Assembly (NCBI GenBank): GCA_033762815.1
Contig: JANRLF010000002.1
Coordinates: forward strand, 264,720-328,719
Source: JANRLF01 sp033762815
GTDB taxonomy: Bacteria > Bacteroidota > Bacteroidia > Chitinophagales > CAIOSU01
DNA: 64,000 bases
Direction of reading: 5' to 3'
In this document: positions 24,996 through 33,756 of the stretch, one piece after another
Layout of the letters: each line of letters starts with the position of its first letter
How positions within the stretch are numbered: the first letter of the stretch is position 1
Program-made: the position numbers and the translations under genes
Notes under the pieces: model-generated
Told to the model about the DNA's origin: nothing
Databases searched by the model: none
What the model saw: the letters and a program-made list of their open reading frames with translations, nothing else

Positions 24996-27167
24996 TTACA
25001 GCCTTACTTTTATGCCACCATTAACTACAATTCCATCTAACGGAGCGTATATATCCCTAAAGGTGGGATTGGTTATGGTGCCGGTATAAATACTATCAAA
25101 TTTCGTTTGCCTGGTGTTCGTAAAATTTTCAAAGTTTACATACACCGATACCTTCTCCCATATCTTCTCAACCATTGCGCCACAAATCCAGTAAGGTCTG
25201 CCTGTGGTGCCATCATTTAGCAGTTGCTTACTAAAATAATATGCTTCTAAACCCACTTTCCATTTATCTTCCACCTCGTACATAAGAACAGCATTAACGC
25301 GATGTTTGGCCGTTAAAGTATTTGGAGTTCGCACCCCTCCTGAATGAATTGTAGCATCTGTAAAAGTATAACCCAGGTACCATTTAAAATCACTATACTT
25401 AAAGGTAATATTCGTCTCTCCGCCTTTTGTATCTATGTGCCCAATTACGTTCTGAAACTGTAAGGTGCCAGGTGAGATTGGCACGAGCATAAGCGGACTG
25501 TTGAGGTAAGTGTAAAAGAATAATTGGTTTATGCTCAGGGTAACTTTCTCACCAATAGGTGTACGGTAATTCACATCCAGATTGGCTCCATAGCTTCTCT
25601 CAAGTTTATTCATGGTAGAACTGATGGGTATAACACCCTGGTATTGGATACGCTCACTTTCTTCTGTAAAAATAGTAGGTGCTTTGTATCCAAAGCCGCC
25701 GCCTAATCGTGAAGAGAGTTTATCAGTTATTTTAATCAACAAAGACAACCTAGGAAGTACTGCTAAGCCATAATCAAATACATAATCCCCCCTCACTCCT
25801 GATTCGATACTTAACCAGTTTGTTGCCTTTACAGTATTCTGCATAAATAATCCCATTGTGATCATATCGTAATCACGCTGTAGACTTGTATCTAATACTG
25901 TTTCATCAAATAAATCAGTCCACAAGTTAATACCAGTTACCCATTCTGATTTTTCCTTTGAATGGCGATAGCTGATTTCAGAAAAGTTACCGTGCTGAAT
26001 GCCATTAAAGGTATACGTTGGAATGGCAAGCTTCCTGTTAAAGTAACTGTAACTATTCTTGAAGTTGATACTGCTTGCTGCATTTATGATGTGCCGCAAA
26101 CTAAACTGTGTGCTAACCCGCTGAGTAGCATTTCGCTCAAAGTAACTGTGCGTGCTATCCCCTTCACCTTTAATATAGCGCATATCCCCACCTAGGCGAG
26201 TTTCAAAGGCTGTGTTTACTCCGATATCCATAGTGGTTTTCTCATTGAAATAGAAGAACATCTTGGGGTTTACATTATATCGTGAAAACTTAGGTATAGC
26301 AGATAGTCCGATATCAGAGGGATCGTAAGCACGGTTGCTATTGCTTGAGGCAAATAGAGTTACCCCTAACTTTTCGAATTTCTGTGCGTAAAATCCATTA
26401 ACATCAAGGCCTAAAGCTGATGTACCATTAATGTGAAACCGTATTTCCCTTTCTTCCTTGGGAGTTTTTGAAATTAGATTTATAAGGCCTGCGATAGCGC
26501 CACCGCCATATAAGGTAGAGGCAGACCCTTTAATTATCTCAACCTGGGACAGATCGAGCGGAGGTATCTGCAAAAGCCCTAAACCACTTGCCGCCCCCGA
26601 ATATAAAGGAAACCCATCTTTTAGTATTTGCGTGTAACGGCCATCAAGCCCCTGAATACGGATAGAAGCATTTGCTGAGGTTGCGGAAGTTTGTTGTGTT
26701 TGAATGCCTGTGGTTTCATTTAGGATCATCCGGATGTCACCAGGTTTCATATTTGCCTTCTCCTCGATTTCCTCAATACCAAGGACCTCTATCCTGGTCG
26801 GTATGTTCTGTATGCTAATGTTGCTACGTGTGGATGTTACAACCACTTCCTCCATTTCCTCCTCATCACCTTGTAACAGGATTTCCATAGGTCCGGTAAT
26901 TTCCAGTGGAAAGGTAATAGTATCGTCTTTTTGACGATAGCCGAGAAAGGAAAACCGTATTATGTATTCCCCATCTGGAATATTGGTAATGGTGAGGAGA
27001 CCATTTTCATTGGACGCTGCACCGTTGGTAGTTCCTATAATAATTGCTGTAGCCCCGATTAATGGTTCTTCAGTCACTTTGTCCTTAATAATTGCTGTAA
27101 AGGTGTTTTGAGCCTGCGCCATGCCACATATAAGCAGAGCAATGAACGGCAAAAATTTTTTTGTCAT
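24996..27167 (-). CDS. TonB-dependent receptor with carboxypeptidase-regulatory-like domain
   Basis: A 723-residue outer-membrane receptor. Residues 1-19 are a signal peptide. Residues about 22-95 form a carboxypeptidase-D regulatory-like domain common in Bacteroidota receptors (EPLIGATAIIIGT, GEYIIRFSFLGY). The plug follows at about 115-235, then a 22-strand-type barrel ending in an aromatic-poor VNGGIKVRL. EEVVVTSTR before the plug resembles a TonB box. Its place between a DUF6660 gene and a CDF exporter suggests a metal or metal-chelate substrate, but the substrate cannot be read from sequence. The gap to the CDF gene is 12 bases. Confidence 0.9.
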   Translation of the reverse strand: MTKKFLPFIALLICGMAQAQNTFTAIIKDKVTEEPLIGATAIIIGTTNGAASNENGLLTITNIPDGEYIIRFSFLGYRQKDDTITFPLEITGPMEILLQGDEEEMEEVVVTSTRSNISIQNIPTRIEVLGIEEIEEKANMKPGDIRMILNETTGIQTQQTSATSANASIRIQGLDGRYTQILKDGFPLYSGAASGLGLLQIPPLDLSQVEIIKGSASTLYGGGAIAGLINLISKTPKEEREIRFHINGTSALGLDVNGFYAQKFEKLGVTLFASSNSNRAYDPSDIGLSAIPKFSRYNVNPKMFFYFNEKTTMDIGVNTAFETRLGGDMRYIKGEGDSTHSYFERNATQRVSTQFSLRHIINAASSINFKNSYSYFNRKLAIPTYTFNGIQHGNFSEISYRHSKEKSEWVTGINLWTDLFDETVLDTSLQRDYDMITMGLFMQNTVKATNWLSIESGVRGDYVFDYGLAVLPRLSLLIKITDKLSSRLGGGFGYKAPTIFTEESERIQYQGVIPISSTMNKLERSYGANLDVNYRTPIGEKVTLSINQLFFYTYLNSPLMLVPISPGTLQFQNVIGHIDTKGGETNITFKYSDFKWYLGYTFTDATIHSGGVRTPNTLTAKHRVNAVLMYEVEDKWKVGLEAYYFSKQLLNDGTTGRPYWICGAMVEKIWEKVSVYVNFENFTNTRQTKFDSIYTGTITNPTFRDIYAPLDGIVVNGGIKVRL

Positions 27168-27229
27168 TTGGTTTAGTTAATGATGAAAGAAATTGACACG
27201 GATCATTCGTCCGCATCCGATGTGCATCA

Positions 27230-27529
27230 TTAACTAATCTTTGGAGGTTGCCACACGTCTACTGCTATTTCTGATAGCGTAATTTCTTCTAAGAATGGAT
27301 ATACCTTTTCTATTACTGTTGGAATCACATCAGTGATAAGAGTAGGGCTGTTAAACACGAATCCAGAGCACGTACCACAAGTGAAGAATGGCGAGCAAAT
27401 GTCTGGACATTGATTTCCTGTACCGCATGAAGTTTGGATCAGCTCACCACCTGTGGTATTTTCCGAGCAACATGGCACAACTGAAAGTGCCAGCACAAAA
27501 AATGCCATGAGTAATGCTAAAAACTTCAT
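27230..27529 (-). CDS. DUF6660-like small secreted protein
   Basis: A 99-residue exported protein: signal peptide (residues 1-18, FLALLMAFFVLALSVVPC), a Cys-rich middle (CGTGNQCPDICSPFFTCGTCSG), and a C-terminus ending WQPPKIS. The same SPFF/TPFC-C-x-C core and the same WQPPKI ending occur in the protein at 44993-45334, so the two are paralogues. Such proteins are small, Bacteroidota-specific and of unknown function. Both copies here are the first gene of a metal-transport unit, which suggests a periplasmic metal-related role. Confidence 0.7.
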   Translation of the reverse strand: MKFLALLMAFFVLALSVVPCCSENTTGGELIQTSCGTGNQCPDICSPFFTCGTCSGFVFNSPTLITDVIPTVIEKVYPFLEEITLSEIAVDVWQPPKIS

Positions 27530-28442
27530 AAGGCAAAGATAACTGTCTTACTTTATAAAAGACATCCTTATTGGCCAGGAACAAAGGATTTGGGGGAGCG
27601 GTTTGAAAAGGCTAAAAGGGCCATGACCGCTATTCCTTCTTTTTCCAACGAGCAGCAGCACCTTTCTTTCCAATTTCACTTTCTGCTCAGCCGTTAAATT
27701 GCTATATTGAATGCTTATACTTTTAAAATGGGTGGAACAGGATATTGTTGAATGGGCCAATATTCAAAAAGGCGATATTTGGCGAGACCATACCGGAATA
27801 TGCCGAATGGACAGACTTAGATGAAATTGTACGGGTTTAAACGTTGTGGAAAGCGCCCGTGAAATCTATGAGTGGCCTTTACCCCCCATTCGGCCAGAGA
27901 GTTGAAAAGCATTGGGAGGAAGGAAGTATCATTATCCACAGAAGTCCCCAAGGTATATTTAAGCCTATCAAATTATCCTTCCAATATGTAAAACCATTGT
28001 TAGGGTACAACTCTTCAAAGCAAAGCATTACTATTATGATGGTGCGGAAGCTTTGATAGATCTAGACGGATATTATGAGGGCGCAGGCCCAACATATCAT
28101 GCGCCACCAGAAGGCATTGAGGTGATTCGATTCAATAGAGCACAGTACTACTTCTTTCCGTTGGAATGGATTGGAACGGGATTGTTTAAGGATGTTGATG
28201 CCGTGGTTAACAAGCGAGGTGCGGAAGGATTTAAATGGGTAGTGGAATGTTTATACAAATCCAGGGCAAAACAGAACAGTTATTAGCAGAATGGTATAGT
28301 ATTCTATTTATCAGGGGATATCTTCTTTGCAGCCTCCATGTAATTCTTAAAGACTATGTCATACCCTACGGCTGCAATTGTTACTTTAGCCAACCATTTC
28401 CTATCAAAATGTTACTCCAGGGGCTAATCCTTCGTTTCTACT
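27530..28442. other. Gene-poor stretch with a probable gene remnant
   Basis: About 0.9 kb with no intact gene that can be supported. A rightward open stretch at 27963-28286 looks like a gene fragment and is listed separately. The rest shows no recognisable structure. Confidence 0.5.
27963..28286 (+). pseudogene. Probable gene remnant of unknown family
   Basis: An open frame with protein-like composition (YYYDGAEALIDLDGYYEGA, then EVIRFNRAQYYFFPLEW) runs to a stop at 28286, but has no sensible start and is cut by a TAA at 27960. A second short open frame in another phase just upstream (27844-28056; GQRVEKHWEEGSIIIHRSP) could be its frameshifted N-terminal part. The family was not recognised. 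Confidence 0.35.
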
Positions 28443-29069
28443 TTATTCGTTGCTAACAGTTGTGGCAAGTGCATAAAATAGTACACTAAGCAAGAAAAGG
28501 AAAATTTGTAATAGCAGTAGGCACCAGGTATTTAGTCCTAAAGCATGTGATCTGCTTCTTAACTTCGTGAAATTAGCATCAAGAGCTCTATTTTTTGATA
28601 CGTATTCCTTGCAATCTTTTAGAGAAAACATAATAGGATCGCAAAGACATTCAAAGGGCAGAGTTAATCTTTTCCAGCAATCATAAATTTCAATTTCTTT
28701 ATCTTTTATGTACTCAGACGTCTGTTTCAATACACGATAGCGAGTTAAGTTTATGTGGCGAGCGATTCTAAAATCAAGTAATCGATTTAAAGCCAGGTAC
28801 AACCCGATTAAAATAGACCCAACCGTAAACCATACTGAAAAGGACATTAAAGTAGCCTTGCAATTCAGGTTGTTTATACCTAGCGTATATTGGTCAAACT
28901 TCACATACCTAAAGGCAAATGTTATTAAACCAGTCGCTAAGGTTAAAAGCAAATTGTTAAAGAACCCCATATGAGACATGGCTTCATCTTGCCAACGCGT
29001 ATGCCGCTCCGAATAAACCTTTAGGCGGTCTTCTTCGCTAATTTTTGATTGCTGTGTTTCGAGAGACAT
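28443..29069 (-). CDS. Hypothetical membrane protein
   Basis: Not recognised. A 208-residue protein with a charged N-terminal 35 residues, hydrophobic segments at about 37-53, 74-93 and 182-202, and a soluble charged stretch with several Cys between them. The layout (soluble helix, TM pair, long linker, TM) resembles SLATT-type or other small effector-like membrane proteins, but there is no motif to secure that. It stands alone between a gene remnant and ArsR; its neighbours give no functional hint. Confidence 0.55.
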   Translation of the reverse strand: MSLETQQSKISEEDRLKVYSERHTRWQDEAMSHMGFFNNLLLTLATGLITFAFRYVKFDQYTLGINNLNCKATLMSFSVWFTVGSILIGLYLALNRLLDFRIARHINLTRYRVLKQTSEYIKDKEIEIYDCWKRLTLPFECLCDPIMFSLKDCKEYVSKNRALDANFTKLRSRSHALGLNTWCLLLLQIFLFLLSVLFYALATTVSNE

Positions 29070-29243
29070 CTTGTAAATTTAATACCCAATTTACAAAGAA
29101 CTAATATAAGGTTAGTTCAAATTTTGTATCTTGTGGTTCAGTTATACATGACAAAATTGTGCATAATATACCCACTGTACTAAAAGGGATAGGCGCGTAG
29201 TTATTTAGTAACCTTTTTTTTCGATGAATAAAATCAAAATTTT

Positions 29244-29522
29244 TTAGCAGCAATTCTTTATCGTCTTTGTAAACAAATCAGCAAACATCCATTGAATTTC
29301 CTGCCACACCTGCATATCAATACAGTAGCAGGTCTTAGTACCACTGATCTCACCTTTGATAAGGCCGACTTCTTTCAGTTCTTTCAAGTGTTGTAAAACC
29401 GTAGCCTGGGCAAGCGGAAGTTCATCTACAATATCCCCGCAAACGCATTCAACCTGTTTACTAAGATATTCTAAGATAGCAATACGTGCAGGGTGGCCTA
29501 AAGCTTTAGCAAGCTTCGCCAT
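29244..29522 (-). CDS. arsR: ArsR/SmtB-family metalloregulator
   Basis: A winged-helix repressor, 92 residues from ATG at 29522. KALGHPARIAILEYL (helix 1), CVCGDIVDELPLAQATVLQHLKELKEVGLIKG (recognition region with a C-x-C before helix 3), CYCID, and a C-terminal CC are typical of arsenic or heavy-metal sensors. In-frame sequence upstream (GAVKTQGFTHQQL) resembles the usual N-terminus of the family, and an ATT at 29565-29567 sits where its ATG would be. The true start may therefore be further upstream with a non-ATG codon. A perfect palindrome lies just upstream, consistent with autorepression. The porin/Rieske/di-haem operon ends 99 bases upstream. Confidence 0.85.
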   Translation of the reverse strand: MAKLAKALGHPARIAILEYLSKQVECVCGDIVDELPLAQATVLQHLKELKEVGLIKGEISGTKTCYCIDMQVWQEIQWMFADLFTKTIKNCC

Positions 29523-29570
29523 ATGTAACTGTTGATGAGTAAACCCCTGTGTTTTTACTGCACCAATTAT

Positions 29571-29592
29571 ATAATCGCAAAATTGCGATTAT
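29571..29592. promoter_or_regulatory. Probable ArsR operator palindrome
   Basis: ATAATCGCAA and TTGCGATTAT form perfect 10-bp arms around a 2-base AA centre, 49 bases upstream of the arsR ATG. Symmetry, length and position match the type of operator bound by ArsR/SmtB dimers. Confidence 0.7.
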
Positions 29593-29620
29593 AATCCGTC
29601 CTGGCAATCTTTTTATACTA

Positions 29621-30862
29621 TTAAAAATACGAACTCACACCGGCTTGAAATCCTGCTGTTCGTGCAGGTGCATTTCCAAGTAGGTCCCTTTGCCATTCGT
29701 ACCGGTAGTTGATACGAAATACGGTTTGCCCGCCTGGCCGCCAGCTAAATGCCGGTACTACGGCAAAAACATCATCACCAATGTTAACTCCGTTTTCATT
29801 AAATGTACCTACATTCCAATCTACATACTCTAACCTGCAACCGATGCTGAAGTAGGAATTTACAAAGTCACCTGGTTGCTTTCGCTTTTTCATTTTCAGC
29901 GTCCATACCGGCTGCACAAAATCAAGATAGCCTCCATGCTGCCTGGTGCCAAATTGTTGCGTATAGCTGCTCGGTACATCTACCCAAACAAACGCCCATT
30001 CCGCATTTATTCGTGTCTTTATTTTTGGCAAGGTAGTCATATAATCTATTGCAGCAACATCCAGTCGCCGTTTAGCGTCCAGGCGTATACCATCCTTTCT
30101 GAAAGTATTATACACACCACCCATGTAGCTCAGTCCTAATTCACCAATTTTCCGATGCTTTACAGCTATTTTGCCTGTTACTAGAGGAATACCATTACTG
30201 CTTTCCTCAAAACGGTGTATATTATCCTTACTCGCAGGTAGAAAGGTTTTGTTCTCGCCGTTCGAGATCACATGGTCATCAAAGCCATTTGTAGCATACA
30301 CTTCATATGCTATCGTCCAGTCACCGCTGAAAGCTTTACCGTACATACCTGCTCCAACATTGCTAAAAGTAGCCGGAAGCATTTGAGTGGCGGATATAGG
30401 ACGATCAATGAAATCCCATTTTGGACTGTCATGATTTTGGTTAAATGCTCCTATCGGATTCATAATGATACCTGCGCGTAGGATTGCCAGCGGGTGCAAT
30501 TCTAAGTCGATAGATGCAAACTCTATATTAATTTCTTTGGTGCCGCTTTCAAATTCAATCTCTGTCAGAAACTTGATGCGACGATGGATGGTAGAAGATA
30601 CAAATAGCGTAACACGGGGTATTTTAAAGGCGAAGCCATCACTAATGCCATCAGTGCCCATATATTGCCCATGCATCTCCATATAGCCTCCTAACGCCAC
30701 AGGAATTTTACCAAATTCCAGGAAAGGACGATTGTAAACCGCATCCATATTCAACTTCTGCTGCGAAGTATCTATCGGCTCTCGATGAACAAAAGGCTGG
30801 TTCTCCTGGCTAAAAAGGGAAAGGCTGCTAAGGCAGCAGAAAAGAAGTATTAGTGTTTTCAT
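29621..30862 (-). CDS. Porin-like outer-membrane beta-barrel (phosphate-selective porin O/P-like)
   Basis: A 413-residue protein with a signal peptide (residues 1-18) and an outer-membrane barrel pattern: alternating strands, a C-terminal aromatic ending VSSYF, and an early GGYMEMHGQYMG strand, as in porin O/P-like proteins of Bacteroidota. Substrate unknown. Its start overlaps the stop of the Rieske gene by 4 bases, so it is translated from the same message as the Rieske protein and the di-haem oxidoreductase. It could admit a substrate for these periplasmic redox proteins; that link is inference. Confidence 0.65.
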   Translation of the reverse strand: MKTLILLFCCLSSLSLFSQENQPFVHREPIDTSQQKLNMDAVYNRPFLEFGKIPVALGGYMEMHGQYMGTDGISDGFAFKIPRVTLFVSSTIHRRIKFLTEIEFESGTKEINIEFASIDLELHPLAILRAGIIMNPIGAFNQNHDSPKWDFIDRPISATQMLPATFSNVGAGMYGKAFSGDWTIAYEVYATNGFDDHVISNGENKTFLPASKDNIHRFEESSNGIPLVTGKIAVKHRKIGELGLSYMGGVYNTFRKDGIRLDAKRRLDVAAIDYMTTLPKIKTRINAEWAFVWVDVPSSYTQQFGTRQHGGYLDFVQPVWTLKMKKRKQPGDFVNSYFSIGCRLEYVDWNVGTFNENGVNIGDDVFAVVPAFSWRPGGQTVFRINYRYEWQRDLLGNAPARTAGFQAGVSSYF

Positions 30863-31287
30863 TGAGTTGGTAGTTGAATAGCCAGATTTTGGCCGGATAC
30901 TGAAACAGGGAAACGCTTTAGATCGGTTTCTGCCGGCGGGCTTAGCACTTTACCTTCAGTAGAAAATTCACTGCCATGACATGGACATTGCAAGCCGGTG
31001 GACGCTGCCCTTACTTCGCAACCTTTATGGGTACATTCAAGGTACAATGCTCTGTAACTTTCTTCACCCTTGTATACAGCTATTGGAAACTTCAATTTTT
31101 CATTCTTCACCAAAATAAAAGTGCGGGCTTTAGTAACTCCATCCTTTACCTCATTGAATTCAGACAGGGGTACTAATATCTTACTGCCTGACACGGTATT
31201 TGTGGCGTAGTAAAAATTACTGCATGAAGCAACCAGAAAAGCGGCGGTAGAACCACAGCATGTTAACAGAAATTGTCTGCGGTCCAT
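30859..31287 (-). CDS. Rieske [2Fe-2S] lipoprotein
   Basis: A 142-residue electron-transfer protein. Box 1 is C85-T-H87-K-G-C90 and box 2 is C101-P-C-H104-G-S, giving the two Cys and two His cluster ligands plus the usual C90/C103 disulfide pair. The N-terminus DRRQFLLTC...FLVASC has a lipobox with C22 as the likely lipidation site. A Tat-like RR precedes it, fitting cofactor-loaded export. Operon with the di-haem oxidoreductase (gap 2 bases) and the porin. No cytochrome b is present, so it is not part of a bc complex; it may pass electrons to or from the di-haem protein. Confidence 0.85.
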   Translation of the reverse strand: MDRRQFLLTCCGSTAAFLVASCSNFYYATNTVSGSKILVPLSEFNEVKDGVTKARTFILVKNEKLKFPIAVYKGEESYRALYLECTHKGCEVRAASTGLQCPCHGSEFSTEGKVLSPPAETDLKRFPVSVSGQNLAIQLPTQ

Positions 31288-31289
31288 CT

Positions 31290-32489
31290 TTATAAGCTTT
31301 CTAAGAATTTAATAAGTGCATCTTTATCTGATCGTGTAAGTGTATTGTAAGCCTCACGGCTAGCAGTTGCTTCACCGCCGTGCATCAATATAGCTTCTTC
31401 TATACTATGCGCCCTGCCGTCATGCATCAGGTAATACAAGCCACCTTGAGAGATAGGGGATAAACCTAAACCCCAAAGCGGTGAGGTTCTCCATTCGCTG
31501 GTGAGGGCACTTCCTTCTGTATATCCATCGTCAAGACCGGGACCCATGTCATGTAGCAATAGGTCGGTGTAAGGATGAAACTCTTTGAAATTAAGTGCCT
31601 CAACAGGTGAAGCACCCGTTTTCAAGGTTTGCTTATGACAGCCTTCGCATCCAATATTCATGAAAATCTGTTTGCCATAGCTTACTTGTGCATCGTCCTG
31701 ATCGCGGGGAATGGGTGCTTTAAGGGTTTGAAGGTAAAAAACCACATTATGCACGGTTTGAGTAGTTACTTCAGGATCAAATTCAAGTCCGGATGCAACA
31801 TCAATAGGTTCATAGATAGACGTAATACCCATATCCTGATTGTAGGCATTCACGGTTTGCTGAAGCAGGTTATATGCACCAGCTTTCTTACCGAAACGGC
31901 AGATATAATTTTCATTATTTTCTAAGGCGCCAGCACGAGGATTAATATATTCCGGTATTTTCTTCCAATTCGGAACACCGGATATACCGTCTCCATTAGC
32001 ATCAAAAGGATCTGACATTGCGATTATGTCTTCATCTGATACCAGTTCTATAAAACCCAATCCCGTATTGCTGGGTGGGGTAAACTTGGCGAATGTGGCA
32101 CCAGAAGGGATTTGCTCGGCTACATATCCTGGTATCGCCCTATTTTGCAATTGCGGACCTCCATGTTGCAAGAATTGGTTTCCCGTAGCATCATGCTGTC
32201 CAAAGCGAGTTAACGTTGTAAATGGTGTCCCCTTTCCATCACCTGCATGGCAACTTCCACAACTTGTTGCGACAAAGAGCGGTCCTAAACCACTCTCAAC
32301 TGTAAAGACTTCATCGTTGAAAGCTATATCCCCATCAAGAAATTGCTTTGATTGTTGAGTAGTTAAACCTGGTAACGGCCCATCAAGAAGTGCGTTATCA
32401 TCAGGTGCTGGTGGAGTTAGCTTTTCACAAGCTACTAATAACACAATCAGTAGCATTAGAAATACCAAATAATGTCTTTTTGCGCTCAC
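31290..32489 (-). CDS. Di-haem oxidoreductase family (DUF1111) lipoprotein
   Basis: A 399-residue periplasmic c-type cytochrome with two haem sites: C77-G-S-C80-H81 and C281-E-G-C284-H285. It has a lipobox near residue 21 (LLIVLLVAC). The sequence between and after the sites (GLGFIELVSDEDI, GRAHSIEEAILMHGGEA) is typical of the DUF1111 family, relatives of di-haem peroxidases and often annotated as thiol oxidoreductases. The substrate is not established. First gene of the three-gene redox operon. A 16-bp palindrome lies 12 bases upstream of its start. Confidence 0.8.
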   Translation of the reverse strand: MSAKRHYLVFLMLLIVLLVACEKLTPPAPDDNALLDGPLPGLTTQQSKQFLDGDIAFNDEVFTVESGLGPLFVATSCGSCHAGDGKGTPFTTLTRFGQHDATGNQFLQHGGPQLQNRAIPGYVAEQIPSGATFAKFTPPSNTGLGFIELVSDEDIIAMSDPFDANGDGISGVPNWKKIPEYINPRAGALENNENYICRFGKKAGAYNLLQQTVNAYNQDMGITSIYEPIDVASGLEFDPEVTTQTVHNVVFYLQTLKAPIPRDQDDAQVSYGKQIFMNIGCEGCHKQTLKTGASPVEALNFKEFHPYTDLLLHDMGPGLDDGYTEGSALTSEWRTSPLWGLGLSPISQGGLYYLMHDGRAHSIEEAILMHGGEATASREAYNTLTRSDKDALIKFLESL

Positions 32490-32500
32490 GTAACCTATTT

Positions 32501-32516
32501 TTAGATAAATCTAAAC
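32501..32516. promoter_or_regulatory. Palindrome upstream of the redox operon (DtxR/MntR-box-like)
   Basis: TTTAGATAAATCTAAA has perfect 7-bp arms around AA and lies 12 bases upstream of the di-haem oxidoreductase start. The TTTAG...CTAAA outline resembles metal-repressor boxes of the DtxR/MntR family. It also lies 100 bases upstream of the divergent HMA gene, so it might serve both. No such regulator is encoded in the window. Confidence 0.4.
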
Positions 32517-32615
32517 ATTTATTTTGATTAACACGGATTATTGCGATAGGACTTGATAAACTAAATGCATGATAACTGCGTTAAGAAATCGTATTTTTGT
32601 ACTCAAAGCGACATC

Positions 32616-32969
32616 ATGAAAACGATATTTTCCCTGCTTACTGTTCTTATTATCGGATGTTCCTCTAATGGTTCTGCTACTGCCCAGACGGAGAAACTGG
32701 TGATAAAAACGCAAATCTATTGCAGCCACTGCAATGAGTGCGGAAGCTGTGGTAAACGAATCGAAACTAAATTGTCTGAAGCTATAACAGGTTTTGAATC
32801 TGTAAAGATTGATACAGAAAAGATGACTATTACTGTTACCTATGATTCTAAAAAAACCACCCCAGCAGCTATAAGAAAGGCTATTGCAGGTGCAGGTTTT
32901 GATGCCGATGAGGTAAAAGCGGATGGCCATGCCTACGCCGCATTAGATGGTTGCTGTAAGAAAAAGTAA
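32616..32969 (+). CDS. Exported HMA-domain protein with CxxCxxCxxC, copy 1
   Basis: A 117-residue exported protein, started at 32616 because a lipoprotein-type signal (LLTVLIIGC, C15) begins there. The HMA-like domain (about 27-105) has C36, C39, C42 and C45 in a CxxCxxCxxC array in place of the usual single CxxC. It ends with YAALDGCCKKK. A second, very similar gene follows after 45 bases. A TATTTTTG element at 32592-32599 matches the Bacteroidota -7 promoter consensus. Probably binds a soft metal in the periplasm. Confidence 0.8.
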   Translation: MKTIFSLLTVLIIGCSSNGSATAQTEKLVIKTQIYCSHCNECGSCGKRIETKLSEAITGFESVKIDTEKMTITVTYDSKKTTPAAIRKAIAGAGFDADEVKADGHAYAALDGCCKKK

Positions 32970-33014
32970 GTTGAAGATTAAACCCTATAGCACTTTTCAA
33001 GTCCAATTATCTGT

Positions 33015-33356
33015 ATGAAAAAGATATTCTTAATAATGTCCGTTGTATTCCTGGGTTTCGTAGCGAATGCTCAAACCGAGAAACTTGTTGTTAAAACTAA
33101 AATCTATTGCGACCACTGTATTGAATGCGGAAGTTGCGATGCCCGGATCCAAAATCAGCTCTTTACAGGATTAACGGGAGTGAAAGCGGTTAAACTGGAT
33201 CCGAAAGCTGAAACCATAACAGTTACTTATAATTCAAAGAAGACTAATGCCGCAGCTATTCGTAAAGCCATCGCCAAAACCGGCTATGATGCTGATGATG
33301 TGAAAGCCGACCCTGCAGGATATGCCGCCTTAGATGGTTGCTGCAAGAAAAAGTAA
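33015..33356 (+). CDS. Exported HMA-domain protein with CxxCxxCxxC, copy 2
   Basis: A 113-residue paralogue of the preceding gene, with a cleavable signal peptide ending VANAQ (residue 20) in place of a lipobox. It has the same array, C32, C35, C38 and C41, and the same YAALDGCCKKK end. Tandem duplication is evident from the shared TEKLV-KT, AAIRKAIA and D-DADDVKAD-like segments. One copy anchored as a lipoprotein and one soluble suggests division of labour. The DUF3703 gene starts 6 bases after its stop. Confidence 0.8.
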   Translation: MKKIFLIMSVVFLGFVANAQTEKLVVKTKIYCDHCIECGSCDARIQNQLFTGLTGVKAVKLDPKAETITVTYNSKKTNAAAIRKAIAKTGYDADDVKADPAGYAALDGCCKKK

Positions 33357-33362
33357 GCTATA

Positions 33363-33731
33363 ATGAAATTCTATACATGTATTCCTCATGGATTGAAGTT
33401 GCATTTCCACAAGGAACTGGCTACGTATAAGGATAAGATGGTGCAGGCAGCTTGGCACCAAGCCTGGCAACACCTGGAGAATGCTCATGTCTTAGGGCAG
33501 AATTACCCAATTGAGCATACCCTTGTTCATTGGGAAATGCTCAAATTTGGCTTTCGGATCAAGAACTTTCATGAAGTCATTGGTCAGATACCTCGCTTAC
33601 TTTTCGGCGGAATAAAATCATTTATCGGACGAGTACCGGTGGGAAACACAGGAGGTGCCAATGTTCCTATCCTTAAACCTATGCCTATCCGTGGTGAATT
33701 GCAAAATATACTAAAGCAATATCACACATAG
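33363..33731 (+). CDS. DUF3703-family protein
   Basis: A 122-residue protein with the family pattern: E-L-A-x-Y near the start, AWQHLENAHVLGQ, a spaced H-x-x-x-H-W-E-M-L, EVIGQIPRLLFG, and a GRVPVGNTGGANV end. Members occur mainly in heavy-metal resistance loci and have no known biochemical role. The several His residues are suggestive of metal binding but unproved. Last gene of the rightward HMA operon; convergent with the following gene. Confidence 0.8.
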   Translation: MKFYTCIPHGLKLHFHKELATYKDKMVQAAWHQAWQHLENAHVLGQNYPIEHTLVHWEMLKFGFRIKNFHEVIGQIPRLLFGGIKSFIGRVPVGNTGGANVPILKPMPIRGELQNILKQYHT

Positions 33732-33756
33732 AGTGATCTTACGACTTTAATAATAC

